This document shows, one piece after another, positions 22,992 to 33,711 of a stretch of DNA of 64,000 bases. Origin of the DNA: Porpolomopsis calyptriformis (lineage: Eukaryota > Basidiomycota > Agaricomycetes > Agaricales > Hygrophoraceae). The stretch's first letter is position 1; the number at the start of each line of letters is the position of its first letter. The DNA lies in contig OX621170.1 in the NCBI GenBank assembly GCA_951640195.1, forward strand, positions 1,736,001-1,800,000, given 5' to 3'. The notes beneath the pieces were generated by a model, which was not told the DNA's origin, made no database searches, and worked only from the letters and a program-made list of their open reading frames with translations. The translations under genes and the position numbers were made by a program.

Positions 22992-25900
22992 TCAGAACAG
23001 GCATTGGAGATGTCTTGAGCAGTCTCGTAGCAACCACCAAGGCGCATAGCAGGGAGAGGTTGGGAGGTGGTATTGGTACCGTCGACGAATCTCTAGAGCG
23101 GACAAGGGAGAGGCTAATTGGTACATTCGGAGCATATGACCTTGGCCGTCCAGTCGCAGAACAGCAGTTACAGCATTGACAGGACTAGATTCATAGATCC
23201 ACGCTCGACGAACGGATGAAGGCAAGTGGGGGAGGAAGATGGAACTGTCGAAATTGCGTTTGAGCAGACAATCGACCTCTGTGGGGTAGAGTGGGATGAG
23301 GATGTCGATGTTATTATTGATCCTTGGCGATTTGTAGTCCTCGCTAGTAGAATCCATGATTGGGTCGTAAAGACGTTTGTTGATTCCAAAGAAGTCATCC
23401 ATTCGAATTACACAGAGCTGGAGTCGAGGAGTTGGTCGTTCGGGGTGGAGAGCATGAAACTCATCGACCAGTTCCCGAGCATTCTTGACGTTCGACTCAG
23501 GTTCCCAGGTATTTTCCTCACTGGTGTAGCCTTCCCAGTGTACCAAATACTGAAGTTTTCCTTGTCGCAGACAGGAATCCAAGATTTCATTGACGACATA
23601 TTCGGAGTCGCCTTCCAGTTGGATTGGGGGAGGAGGGGCAGGTTTTTTCTGATTGGGAAATGAAGGAGATCGATAGGGAGAGAGGTAGGATTCGTTGAAG
23701 ACTGGATGAAGTCCCAACCATTTGTGGGGGAGATCTAATTTGTAGGCAGAGTGACCAATCTTCTCAATAACCTTGAAAGGGCCGAAGCATTTGTTGTCGA
23801 GCTTCTTCATTGGTTGTTTGGTCTTGATGTTGGTGGTAGCCAACCATACCTTATCTCCAGGTAGGTATTCTTGTGTGGTTCGGACATGTTTATCGTGAGC
23901 AGTCTTCATAGTCTCATTTGCTCTCTTGAGGGCGGTCTTAGCTTCTTGATGGACATTTTTCATTCAATCAGCGAACTGGGTTGCAGATTCATTTCAGACT
24001 TCTCTTGCGGTGTCATCTCCTTTCCAGGGGTTTTGGCCATAGTTGACATAGAAAGGGGTTTGTCATGTGGCTGTGTGGACCAAGTTGTTGTACGAAAACT
24101 CAGCCAGTGCAAGCCATTCCTTCCAATTGTCCTGATGATGATTGACGAAAACGGGAAGATATTGTTCAAGCGTTTGATTCATTCGTTCGGATTGGCTGTC
24201 GGTCTGGGGATGATAGGCTGTGGAGACATTCTGGGAGGTGCCCAGAAGGCAGAAGAGATCAGTCATAAATTTGGAAATGAATCGCGGATTGCAATCATGG
24301 ATGATATGTCAGGGAACACCGTGATCTCAGATGACGCGATCTGAATGATCTTTGCAAACCCTTCAGAGTTCAACTCAATATGGGTGGCTTCGAACTTGAT
24401 GGCCTTTGAGAAGTGATCAACAATCGTAAGGATTGCATTGTAGCCCTGACATTTGGGTATAGGGCCAACAAGATCAACTGTGATCGTATCCCAGGGTTGG
24501 GGAGGAGGATCGAAGGGATGGAGCGGAGTTTTCGCGGAGAGTCAGGATGCCTTGGTGCGTTGGCACGTTTCACAACCACAAACATAGGTCTCGACGTCTC
24601 TCCTGATGGTGGGCCACCAGTAGTTGTGACACATGGCTTCGGAGGTCTTAAAGGAGCCATAGTGTCCAGAGAGGGGATTATCATGGTATTGAGCGATAAT
24701 TCCACCACGGAGTGGGGTGTCCCTTGAGACATAAGTCCAGTCCAAGAAAGTCTTGATGCCGTCATCTCAGGTTCTCCAATCGGTTTTACGTTTTTCCTGA
24801 AGGAGGGTAACTTGTTTTTCTTCGTTTCGGTATGAATTTCGAATTCGGGAGTGGAAATTAATGGGTTCAATCTCGTGTTGAACCTGGCGAAGGTCTACGA
24901 TAGGGTGATCCGAGGCAGGAAAGAGATTAGATGGGAGTAAAATAACATTGTCATTGTCGTTCACCCCCCTCTCAAAACCTGGTCGTCTCGACAGGATATT
25001 GGCTTTGGAGTTGGCCCTGCCAGCGACATGGTGGAGAGTGAAGTGATAGTCCTGAAGCTCTATGAGCCACCTAGCCTGACGCCTATTCAGCTTCTGAGGC
25101 AGCTTGAAGTATTGGAGGTTGGCGTGGTCCGTCCAAACCTCAAAGACTTGCTTGGCCGATAGCAACCACTTGCGGAACTCTTAGAGCGCAGTCATTATTG
25201 CGAGTAACTCGCGGTTGTAAATCTGGTAGTTTCATTCCATGGGGGTAAAAGCTTTGGAGACATAGGCAATGGGCTTCCAAACATTGTCTTGTTTTTGTGA
25301 TAATATAGCACCCAATGCATAGTCCGAAGCATCAGTTTCCACACAGAGTAAATCATTATCATTAGTGATCGAGAGAACAGGGGAGGTCGTAATGATTGTC
25401 TTCAGGGTGTCAAAGGCATCCTGGCATTCAGTGGTCCAGTTGAAAGGAGCGTTTTTGGTTAATGTATTGAGGGGTTAAGCAATCCCAGCAAAGTGATGGA
25501 TGAATCAATAATAAAAGTTACAGAATCTAAGGAAAGCTTGAATGTCATGTTTGCATTCAGGGGTTGGCTAGTTGGTGATCCCTTGAATCTTAACAGGGTC
25601 CATTTTGATGTGGCCTTCTGACACGATGACACCGAGGTATTCCACTTGGTGTTGGTCGAAGTCGCACTTCTCTGGCTTGAGGTAGAGTTTATGTTCGCGA
25701 AGTGTGGTCATAACTTTGTAAACATGTTGGTGGTGCATTTCGAGATCCTTGTCGAAGATGAGGATATCATCTATATAGACTAGGACATGTCCTTCAACAA
25801 TTTGGATGTGGAAGATGTCGTTCATCATGTTTTGGAATGTCGCGGGCAAGTTGGTGAGACCGAAGAACATGACAAGGGGTTCGAACAAGCTGCGGTTGGT

Positions 25901-27387
25901 TTGGAATGTGGCCTTATGTTCGTCTCCTTCCTTGATCCTTACATTGTTGTATCCCCATTGAACGTCTAGTTTGGTGAAGTAGCGGGTGTTCTGCAAGGTG
26001 TCAATCAACTCATTAATCAAAGGGAGGGGGTATCTGTTCTTGACAGTCATATCGTTTAGCTTTCGGTAATCCTGAATAGGGTGTAGTCGACCATCTTTCT
26101 TCTTGATGAAGAAGAATGGAGAAGCAATGGGGGAGATTGATTTTCGAATTCATCCAGTGCGGAGGTTCTCTTCCAAGAACTCATCTAATTGAGCGCGTTC
26201 ATCCACGGAGAGTGGGTAGACCTTACAGTCGAGTTTCTCTTCGGTTCCGGGGAGAAGTTCGATTGCGTGGTCCCAAGGATGACTTGGGGGGAGTTCATCA
26301 AAGTCTTCCTTGGTGAAGACATCTTGGAATTCATGGAGATATTCGGGTACAATTTCCTTCCAGGTGCGGTCCTTCTTCTGGGCTTCCCAAGCCTTGATCG
26401 CGAGGTCCTAAGACTTTGTTCCCATCAAGCGAATCTGGATGGCGGGGTTGAAATCAACCATGAGTAGTTGATCGCCATCCTCAAGGGTGAGTTCGTCAAT
26501 ATCGACAGAATCCAGGAGAGGAGAAGGATGACAATCAGGGGGACAACGATCAAGAACAAGAGAGTTGGCCTTCCAATCAATGGAGGGATTATGGACCTTT
26601 AGCCAATCATGTCCAAGGAAAATCTGAGACTTGCCGAGGTTCGTGACACCGAAGTTGATTCGCTTGATGTGGGTTCCGACCTTAAGCTCAAGCATGACCA
26701 TTTCAGAAATGGGTCCCTCGGAAATGGGTTGTCCATCGGCATTGTGTACTGGAATAGGTTGAGTGAGCTTAGTTGTATGGAGGTCGTTCTTGCAAACATA
26801 CTTGATATCAATACACGAACCTTCACAGCTGCTGTCGACGAGAGCAGTTGCAATGTGTTCAGCACGACTATCCAAGGTAGTGATAACGGCCTTAAGGGTC
26901 AATTGATTCCTGGAGCCTGAGCCACGAATGAACACATGAGGTTCCTTGAGTTCATTGAGGGCTTGGATGGTGTTCTCCATTGAAAGGGCGTTGATCTGAT
27001 CGATTGTGGTTTGAGTCATCTCTAGTGATCGGGTGGGGTGAGACCATTTTGAAAGAATTGGGATTGCGAAATTAGCCTATTCCCTAATAGCATTAACGAT
27101 TTCTAGAGGGGAAGAAAGAGAGTCGATGTCGATTGAATCAACAGAAAGGAGAGACAATGATTCGGGAATGGGAGAGTCGGGGAGTTCGGGGCACTCAATG
27201 CTCACATCTGGCATAGACAGGGTTGGACTGATTTCATTGACGGTCTTGTTGGTATCTAGTATTGTACATGCCATCGTACTAGTACAAAGAATGGAAAGGA
27301 GAGAAGGGGTAACAAAGGGGGTGTCCGATACTGTCTGTTCACAATGCCAGAGTAGGCATGATTCTGTTGAATAGAGTGAGCACATCT
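22992..27387 (-). pseudogene. pol: Element F pol
   Basis: Protease at about 26860-26830 reads A-L-V-D-S-S-C-E-G-S (G to S in the DSG triad). RT has Y-I-D-D-I-L-I-F near 25780 and is intact there. RNase H has E-T-D-A-S-D-Y-A-L-G near 25330. The integrase zinc region H-Y-G..C-G-C-E-T-C-Q lies near 24590, then T-V-D-L-V-G-P, H-D-C-N-P-R-F and H-P-Q-T-D-S-Q-S-E. The 22992-23963 part holds the integrase C-terminus, a chromodomain (Y-V-V-N-E-I-L.. Y-L-V-H-W-E-G-Y.. E-N-T-W-E-P-E) and a ~130-residue extension ending W-L-L-R-D-C-S-R-H-L-Q-C-L-F. Stops, and a 1-base loss near 24340, disable it. Confidence 0.88.
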
Positions 27388-28317
27388 CTATCGACCGTCG
27401 CCAAAATCCTGTTCGTCATTGTCGGGGGCAGGTTCAGGTGAGTTGTGTTCCTCTACGGAAAGGAAGTTCATCAACTCGGAAATCTCGTTGATGGTTAGTT
27501 CATGCTGAAGTGCGCGAATGTTAACCTTCTTGAGCTTCTGTGGACATTCCCAACGGAAATGGCTGACTTGTCCACAATTGTAACACCTGTTGGTCTAATG
27601 CATCTTGCTCAGGTCCATGGATAGGCCCTGTCCTCCATGGATGGTGCCAGACGGCACTTGCTTGTCTTGAGGAGGTGGGGGGTGGAAGCATGGAGCAGAG
27701 GGGCAAAAGGCTGGGTGAGAAGGAGGTGCTGACGGGCGCTGACGATGTTCCTGATCATGGAAATGTTCCAGCAATTGGCCGATGGCCACGACCTTATCGT
27801 GGTAATTGGGATAGGTGGTGGGGAGCGGGGGCGACATGTACATTTGACAAATAATGCTCTGGTTAGCATTCTTCTTGAGGATCCGGATACATTCTTTATC
27901 CTGGCCGATGAGGCCAGCTTGGCAGAACAAGAGTTCCAACTTGATGAACCAATCTACGATACCTAAGCGTCCTTGCGAGAAATGTTCCACTTCCTCATGG
28001 GCACATTGTTCCATGGCATGGTCAGTAAAAACAACATCCAAAATGTCTGTGAAGTCCTTCCAGGGGCTGAGGGGGAGGAGGTTACCAGTGACGGGGTCTG
28101 TTCAGCCAAAGAAAGCATCCACATACTGTTGGGCCCACTCGGCGGTGATGCCTTCCTTCATATACAACAAGGTCACCAGTATCATCTTCTCAGGGTCGGT
28201 AACTTCGCTGCCGCGAAGGAAGATGATGACCTGGCGGAACCAATTCTTGTAAAGTTTTTTGTTACCATTGAAGACATCTGGTTGAGCAAGCTTGATGGTT
28301 TTCGATACGGAGGCCAT
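27388..28317 (-). pseudogene. gag: Element F gag
   Basis: The start is placed at the ATG at 28317 (M-A-S-V-S-K-T-I-K-L-A-Q-P), which aligns with an ATG in Element G. The core has F-N-G-N-K-K-L-Y-K-N-W-F-R-Q-V and Y-M-K-E-G-I-T-A-E-W-A-Q-Q-Y. The zinc knuckle near 27590-27545 is C-Y-N-C-G-Q-V-S-H-F-R-W-E-C, complete. Two in-frame stops (28102 and just before the knuckle). The frame ends G-D-G-R-stop at 27388, next to pol in another frame; no TTTAAAC heptamer is present here, unlike Element G. Confidence 0.82.
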
Positions 28318-28733
28318 GGGAGCTGTTGGTTGCGTGGGGGGAAGTGGGTTTGGGTTCAAAGGCGGTGGGGGAGACAAAGAAGGGGAAGGAGCTGGAGAGA
28401 AATGAGAGGAAGGATTCTGTTCAGGGGAGGGAGACCTTCTCGGTGGAGGAGAGTCTTTCGGTTTCCAGGGGGTTTCCAGAAGTGGTCGTTGCAGGGTAGC
28501 AGAGGTGATTGCCTTCGTGGGAGAGGACGACGAGCGGGAAAGAGGTCGAGGTGGGGTTCAGAGGAAATGGGGACATCTGAACACAAAGGGTGAAGGTGTT
28601 TCCGTGGGTCGCGGAGAAGGGGCAGGGAGAGTAGTGGGTCTGAGAATGGAGTAGATGGAGGGAGTCGAAGGGTCGAGAATCTGAGATGACAAGGGTGAAA
28701 ATATCTCAGCGGTGTCGACGGCATCCTGAAACT

Positions 28734-29366
28734 CTAGCTCGTTGTCTGTGAGCCCGAAGCTGGGTCAACTGGATCCTGCACGGGGAGGCATGGTGACAGG
28801 TTATCTTGGATGTGGATCTCTCGGATGTGACCGGGGGATCTGCGACAGTAGAAAACGTGAATGGAGGAGGCGAGGAAATTGGCAACGAGCACAGGGGTGC
28901 GATAAACCCTGACGTGAACGCGATTGAATGTACGCAGTTTGATTTCGACAAAGGAGTCAAGACTGTCTGAAGAATCCAAAGGAGACGGGGCAGTATAATA
29001 TGAGTCCAAGGAAAGAGAAGAACGAGACGAGGCGGGGGAACGGTTGGCGGAAACGGGAGGGGTGATATCAAAAGTGAGGTGGGAGAACTCAAGCGTAAGA
29101 GCTTCGAGTTGGGCTTGTTCGACTTCTAGAGCGTCGATGGCCTGTTGTTCCAAGTAGCTAATGAGCGTATTGGATGAGGCCTGAGGGGATTGGTGAGGTG
29201 GGGAATAGGACGGGGGTGGAGTAGAGGGAGAACGATCCAGGATGGTGGTCACTCTTGATACCATGTGAGGATGTGCTGAGGCGTCTCTCATAGTTCTCAA
29301 AGCGAAAGAGGTTGGGTTGAACGGGGGGAGCCTGGTTGGGATTCCAGAGGGCAACAGCAACAGCAT
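28734..29366 (-). CDS. ORF0 of Element F, upstream of gag
   Basis: About 210 codons from the ATG at 29366, open to the end, in a different frame from gag. Pro/Ser-rich N-terminal half (S-P-S-T-P-P-P-S-Y-S-P-P), then an L-E-V-E-Q-A-Q-L-E-A-L helix, then a conserved tail: V-A-N-F-L-A-S-S-I-H-V-F-Y-C-R-R..H-I-R-E-I-H-I-Q-D-N-L. The tail matches Element G at 59200-59400 (T-H-F-L-A-S-L-I-C-I-F-C-R..L-I-R-E-V-H-I-R-D-N-L). Conservation between two diverged elements suggests a real protein, perhaps an N-terminal Gag extension reached by frameshift or splicing. Function unknown. Confidence 0.55.
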   Translation of the reverse strand: MLLLLPSGIPTRLPPFNPTSFALRTMRDASAHPHMVSRVTTILDRSPSTPPPSYSPPHQSPQASSNTLISYLEQQAIDALEVEQAQLEALTLEFSHLTFDITPPVSANRSPASSRSSLSLDSYYTAPSPLDSSDSLDSFVEIKLRTFNRVHVRVYRTPVLVANFLASSIHVFYCRRSPGHIREIHIQDNLSPCLPVQDPVDPASGSQTTS

Positions 29367-29462
29367 TATCTGGTAACCCAAAACAATGCGGTTGGTGTCA
29401 GACGAATCTTGACCAGAGGCTCTTGCGAAGAAAAGCGAGGTGAGTGATGAGATTTGTCCTTC

Positions 29463-29852
29463 TGTTATATCGGCAGAGGGACTCAGGTCGCTTGATGTAA
29501 ATCACAGAGAGACCAGTGCATAAACTGGTGGTGACAACGTTAAAGGACAAATCTAAGGGAGATACAAGTGTTCTGTGCTCTACTTATATCTACCTGGGCC
29601 TGGGCTGTGATTGTGATAACCACAACGACGATCCATGGAACAGCTGACTAATGCGCAGCACTACACAGCCTTGCGCAGCTACTGCAGAGCACGTCTTCAC
29701 CAGCCAATGGTGTTATCACCTCTGATCTATGAGGAGATAAGATAAGATAAAAGATTAGATAAGGAGAGATAAGATAAGATCAAGTTGAAGATAAGATTAG
29801 ACAAGATGAAAAAGGAAAGTTGGTGAGACAACAAAACGAAGTGACCGTAACA
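29463..29852 (-). repeat. 5' LTR of Element F (390 bp)
   Basis: TGTTATATCGGCAGAGG..GACCGTAACA; partner of 22604-22958, followed by AGTAG. Confidence 0.93.
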
Positions 29853-29857
29853 AGTAG

Positions 29858-30961
29858 TGTAATAAGCTTAGTAGTCACATGCTAAGTAGCACTACCACTG
29901 TCTGTATGTATATATAGTATGTAGTGATAGAGTTAGAACTCTATCAGATTATACACAGGTAACCAAGTTATATCTATATTTAGCTTATTATTACTTTCCT
30001 TAACATTCCAAATCATTCTATATGACTTATTCATAGTTACTACTCCTCTGTAGTTAGTATATAAAGCAGACAGTAGATAGACTTATAATAAGTCCATTGT
30101 AAGAATTTAGAGAATCTTATGGTGGTTGGTGTTGCAGGGTACCATATAATAGCTATTGATAGGGAAGTGAGTGTGGTAAGCTTTCCTATTGATAAGTAAG
30201 TTAGACTAGTAAAACTATCTACAATTCTAATAGAGAACTATTCTACAGAATGCCAGACTATTTATACAATAGCTCATAGTCTATATAAGCTATGAGCTGT
30301 TGGATTTTTGGAAGCCTATAGTAGAAAGGCCTTATCAATTGTGCAATATGTATGTATATGATTTATAAGCATAGTCTGTACTATTGGCATAAATAGCTTA
30401 TAGTATGCACAGACCATGAGCTATTGTATAAATACTCTATATTCCATAGAGTAGTTCTCTATCAGAATTGCAAACTGTTTTACCAGATCAACTACCTTAT
30501 CAATAAGAAGCCTCACCAGCTTGACCTCCTATCTCTATCATGGTACCCTGCAATGCTAACAGAGAACTTCCCTCTCAAATTCTCACATGAGCTATTTATG
30601 CTAATAGTACAGACTATACTTATGAATTATATATGTTACAATGACTGGGTACAATTATTGGTGGTCACCACTACACTAAAAGCATCACAATACCAAGCTC
30701 ATCTTGGTATGCAGTACCCAGTATATATATGGTTGCACATTGCATGCCAGGGTTATGACTGGACCCTAACATTACCCCCACTTTAGATATAGTCTTCCAC
30801 AACTATTAGACTAAGGCCCACCCACAATGTAACCACCATGGGTTGTGTATAAGTACACTGGAACTGGCCAACCCTAGTTGCAGAATTCTGCAAGTGCATA
30901 TATATAGTATACCCAGACCTTTGAACTAGTCCTGAGCCTTCCCTAGTGTTACATTTCATAG
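29858..30961. repeat. AT-rich stretch with a ~165-bp imperfect inverted repeat (30133-30553)
   Basis: The arms start TTGCAGGGTACCA (30133) and end TGGTACCCTGCAA (30553). They match imperfectly inward to TATTTATACAATAGCTCAT / ATGAGCTATTGTATAAATA, around a centre of about 120 bp. The 120-codon frame at 30424-30786 lies in one arm and has no recognisable domain. Nothing else is seen. Element D is inserted at its right end (target CTAAC, 30962-30966). Confidence 0.55.
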
Positions 30962-30966
30962 CTAAC

Positions 30967-31222
30967 TGTTAGGTCTGAAGTTTCGGAGTTGAATTCGGAG
31001 ATCGGAGATGGATAAACGATGGGACTTAGTCGATATTCTGTCTACAGATACAGGGAAAAAACGCAGTACTTATATACCTGCTAGATAATTATATCTGAGA
31101 CATAGTGACGACAGAAGACGTCATAAGTAGGAAACATGTGAAAAGTATGGAGTGTTCGGAGTTGTTGGAGTTATCAGAGTTCATCGGAATTCATTGGAGT
31201 TTGTCGGAACTGGGATGTAACA
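30967..31222 (-). repeat. 3' LTR-D of Element D (256 bp)
   Basis: TGTTAGGTCTGAAG..GGGATGTAACA. Equal in length to the partner at 46697-48157 once LTR-J is removed. Confidence 0.93.
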
Positions 31223-31351
31223 GTATCTCCCTCTCAAGGGTGAGCCCTTGAGACTGCATATTGGACTTGACCATATTTGGTAATGACCAAGAAATCAGAG
31301 TTTCGGAATGTGGCGGATTTCGGAGAATCGTCGGAGTTTGAAATCGGAACA

Positions 31352-31358
31352 TATATAA
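31352..31358 (+). promoter_or_regulatory. TATA box of the antisense gene in Element D
   Basis: TATATAA, 34 bp before the ATG at 31392, in a spacer between the 3' LTR and the gene. The same box (TATATAAAA) lies 33 bp before the lost start of the second copy at 20894, and the spacer between LTR and gene is well conserved. Confidence 0.6.
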
Positions 31359-31391
31359 TGAGGTCTGGTGGACCACTCTTCTTCATTAACA

Positions 31392-32172
31392 ATGCCCACT
31401 CGCAAAGAGATCCAAGCCTAACTTGCACAACTGCAAGTCCTGCTCGAAAACGAAGAACAACGAGAATGCGAGGAAGCGGAGAAAGAAGCAGAGGAGGCCC
31501 GGAGGACGGAGGAAGAGCGTCAGTTGGCAGAGGAACAATGAGTGGCCAGAAAGGTGGCCAAAGCTGCAAAAAGGGAGGCAGCAAGGAGAGTGAAGGAGGC
31601 AGCTCGAACAGTGGAGCAAGCAGAGATGGCGGCAGAGGAAAGATCAGGGCAAGAGGCCTTGATCAGGAGGCCGTAAGTAATTTCTTTTTTATCCGCTTTA
31701 TTCCAGAGTTGACTGGAGTTTATTTAGGAGGGCTCCATGCGAGCCTTGTGTCAAGAAAGGGAGCGCGGAGGGGTGTGTGTGGCCGACCGGACAGGGGAAG
31801 GCCCAGAGTTGTACTGCCTGCCAACAGGTAAAGGCCAAATGCTGGGTTGGGGAAGAACTAGCAAAAAGGAAACGCATCTGGAGTGCCACGGAGGAACCGG
31901 AACACAGAGGAAAGAGGCGACGAGGAAATGTGGAGTCATCAGAGATGGTGAATTTGAGGGAGGAGTTGCAAGGAGTTCAGGGGGAGATGAGGAAGATGAA
32001 AATGGAGATGAAGAGAATGAGGGAGTCCATGGAGAGGACTGAGGAGCTGCTAGATGGGGATTATAAGGACAGTGGAGAGAGTAGAGAAAGTTTGGAGATG
32101 TCGGAGGTGTCAGAGATGTCGGAGGAGGAAGAATTACCTATAAGGGATGTAGAAATAGTCCCTTTGGAATAG
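31392..32172 (+). pseudogene. Antisense coiled-coil/Cys6 zinc-motif gene of Element D
   Basis: Exon 1 31392-31672, intron 31673-31706 (GTAAGT..TTCCAG), exon 2 31707-32172. The splice joins two frames and restores one protein of about 248 codons, with TAA and TGA (both explicable by C-to-T) the only stops. The N-terminus (M-P-T-R-K-E-I-Q-A) leads into a Glu/Ala/Arg coiled coil. Exon 2 opens with A-P-C-E-P-C-V-K-K-G..G-C-V-W, then S-C-T-A-C-Q-Q-V-K-A-K-C-W: C-x2-C..C and C-x2-C-x6-C, like a Zn(II)2Cys6-type or related zinc motif. The rest is a Met/Glu/Lys coiled coil and an acidic tail. Its stop lies 48 bp from the pol stop, tail to tail. A regulatory or nucleic-acid-binding role is inference. 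Confidence 0.75.
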
Positions 32173-32220
32173 ATAATAATTTTTTTTGAATCGAAGAAAA
32201 ATAAATAAGAGTGAAAGAAA

Positions 32221-33095
32221 TCAATAGTCAGGTCCAGGTTTCTCCGGATAAGCAGAGTGGAACTCCAAGATGAGTTCCAAAGCATGTCCTAGCTCAGTAG
32301 CGAGGATCCATGAAGTTTCTTTGTCGGTACCTTCATAGCCTTCCCAACGAACCAAATACAATAATTTGCATAAGCAACACCTATTATCAATTTTCGAGTC
32401 TAGGATTTCGGAGATCTCGAACTCCGGTTCTCTGTCTATGATTACCGGAGGAGGCGGAGGTTGTACTCGGTTTGGAATCATATTTGGTGAGGCTGGTTCC
32501 AACTGTGATACATGAAAGACAGGATGAATAGCTTTCATGGAACTAGGCAAATGGAGAGTATAGGAATGGGTTCCAACTTGGGCAATGACCTCAAAAGGAC
32601 CTAAGTTCTTCTCCGAGAGTTTCTTGGAGGGTCTGGTAGTTTGGAAAAACTTGGCCTTTATGAAGGCTTGAGTTCCTATTTCGGAATGCACTTTAAATCA
32701 GCGTAGTGCTGATAATGCTTTTGAGCTTCAGAGATGGTATTTCGGAGTTCGGAGTGGAGTTCATCCAAATCAACAGCTAATTCTCTGGCTCAAACAGAAG
32801 TAAGATCACGCTCAGGGTGTACTGAAATATTTGGATGATAACCCTTGTTGGCGAAAAAAGGGGATATCCCAGTAGTAGTGTTCAGAGCGTTGTTATATGT
32901 GAATTCCGCAATAGCCAGGAGATGGGACCAGTTGTCCTGTTGATAGTTACAATACATCCATAGATATTGCTCCAAGGTTTGATTAACTCGTTCAGTTTGT
33001 CCGTCACCTTCCGGATGATACCCGGAGGTAAAATGGAGATGCATGTCAAGGACTTTACCCAATGACCGGAAGAAGCAGGAGATGAACTCCGAGCC
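32221..33095 (-). pseudogene. pol: Element D pol, part 3: end of integrase and chromodomain
   Basis: Resumes after the solo LTR-I at R-G-S-E-F-I-S-C-F-F. The third catalytic residue is in Y-H-P-E-G-D-G-Q-T-E-R-V-N-Q (about 33010). One stop (32790) and a small shift precede the C-terminal frame 32691-32221: G-P-F-E-V-I-A-Q-V-G..H-P-V-F-H-V-S-Q-L, then the chromodomain E-F-E-I-S-E-I-L-D-S..L-Y-L-V-R-W-E-G-Y..E-T-S-W-I-L. Ends P-G-P-D-Y-stop. Confidence 0.87.
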
Positions 33096-33099
33096 TCGG

Positions 33100-33707
33100 T
33101 GATACGTCTGCTTCGTGTATGAGAACCGAACACAGAACAAGGTGCAAGGACAACTATAAAGAGTCTCGACACAGCCTATGATCGATAATTGTGGAAAGGG
33201 AGTCTTCGATCGTTCGCGAATGTGATCGATCGGGGAATCGGAAGGATCGGGAAGTCGAAAGAGGAAGTCTTAGAAGATCTAAAGAGGATCTAGACTCGAG
33301 AGCGAGAGAGAAGTGAATATCTAACTTGTTGGATCACTAGCTACAACATACAGTATATATATCTTCTAGTACAAGGATCCCTTTGAGTGTATATGATAAA
33401 AGGGGAGCCTCTCTAATGATCTAAGGGGAAAGTAGTAAATGGACATGAAGGAATCGAATGAAAAGGGAGAAATAGAAGAGAACAGATGCCTTTGAATACT
33501 GTCTTCCCTTTGATATACAAACTTTCATTCGCGTTCGGAAAGCTTCAATCGCGTTCGGAGCGTTCAATGATTCTCGAAGTCGTTCGGGACGTTCGGGAGC
33601 TATCGGGAGCATTCGGAGGGTTCAAGTTCATGTTCGAAGGACTTGATAGGCATCTAGTATTCGTATAGTTGAATATACGGTGCTCAGGGGACGGAGGGGT
33701 CGTATCA
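33100..33707 (-). repeat. Solo LTR-I (608 bp) in the integrase of Element D
   Basis: TGATACGTCTGC..GTCGTATCA with the 4-bp duplication TCGG (33096-33099 and 33708-33711). Excision joins C-D-R to G-S-E-F in the integrase core. Same length as the left LTR of Element I. Confidence 0.93.
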
Positions 33708-33711
33708 TCGG

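Larger units (their letters stand above)
22604..29852 (-). mobile_element. Element F: full-length Ty3/Gypsy chromovirus
   Basis: 7.25 kb on the minus strand, LTRs 22604-22958 and 29463-29852, target duplication AGTAG (22599-22603 and 29853-29857). Order on -: LTR, ORF0, gag, pol with chromodomain and a C-terminal extension, polypurine tract (GAAGAGAGGGTGA), LTR. The LTRs differ by a 21-bp indel and scattered transitions. Multiple stops and one clear frameshift in integrase make it inactive. It is related to Element G. Confidence 0.93.

Noticed and set aside
27973..28593. 206-codon frame on + inside Element F
   Set aside because: Antisense to gag, Arg/Gly-rich because of the base composition of gag, with no TATA box, introns or Cys motif like the D and I antisense genes.
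30424..30786. 120-codon frame as a gene
   Set aside because: Lies in one arm of an inverted repeat in AT-rich DNA and shows no domain.
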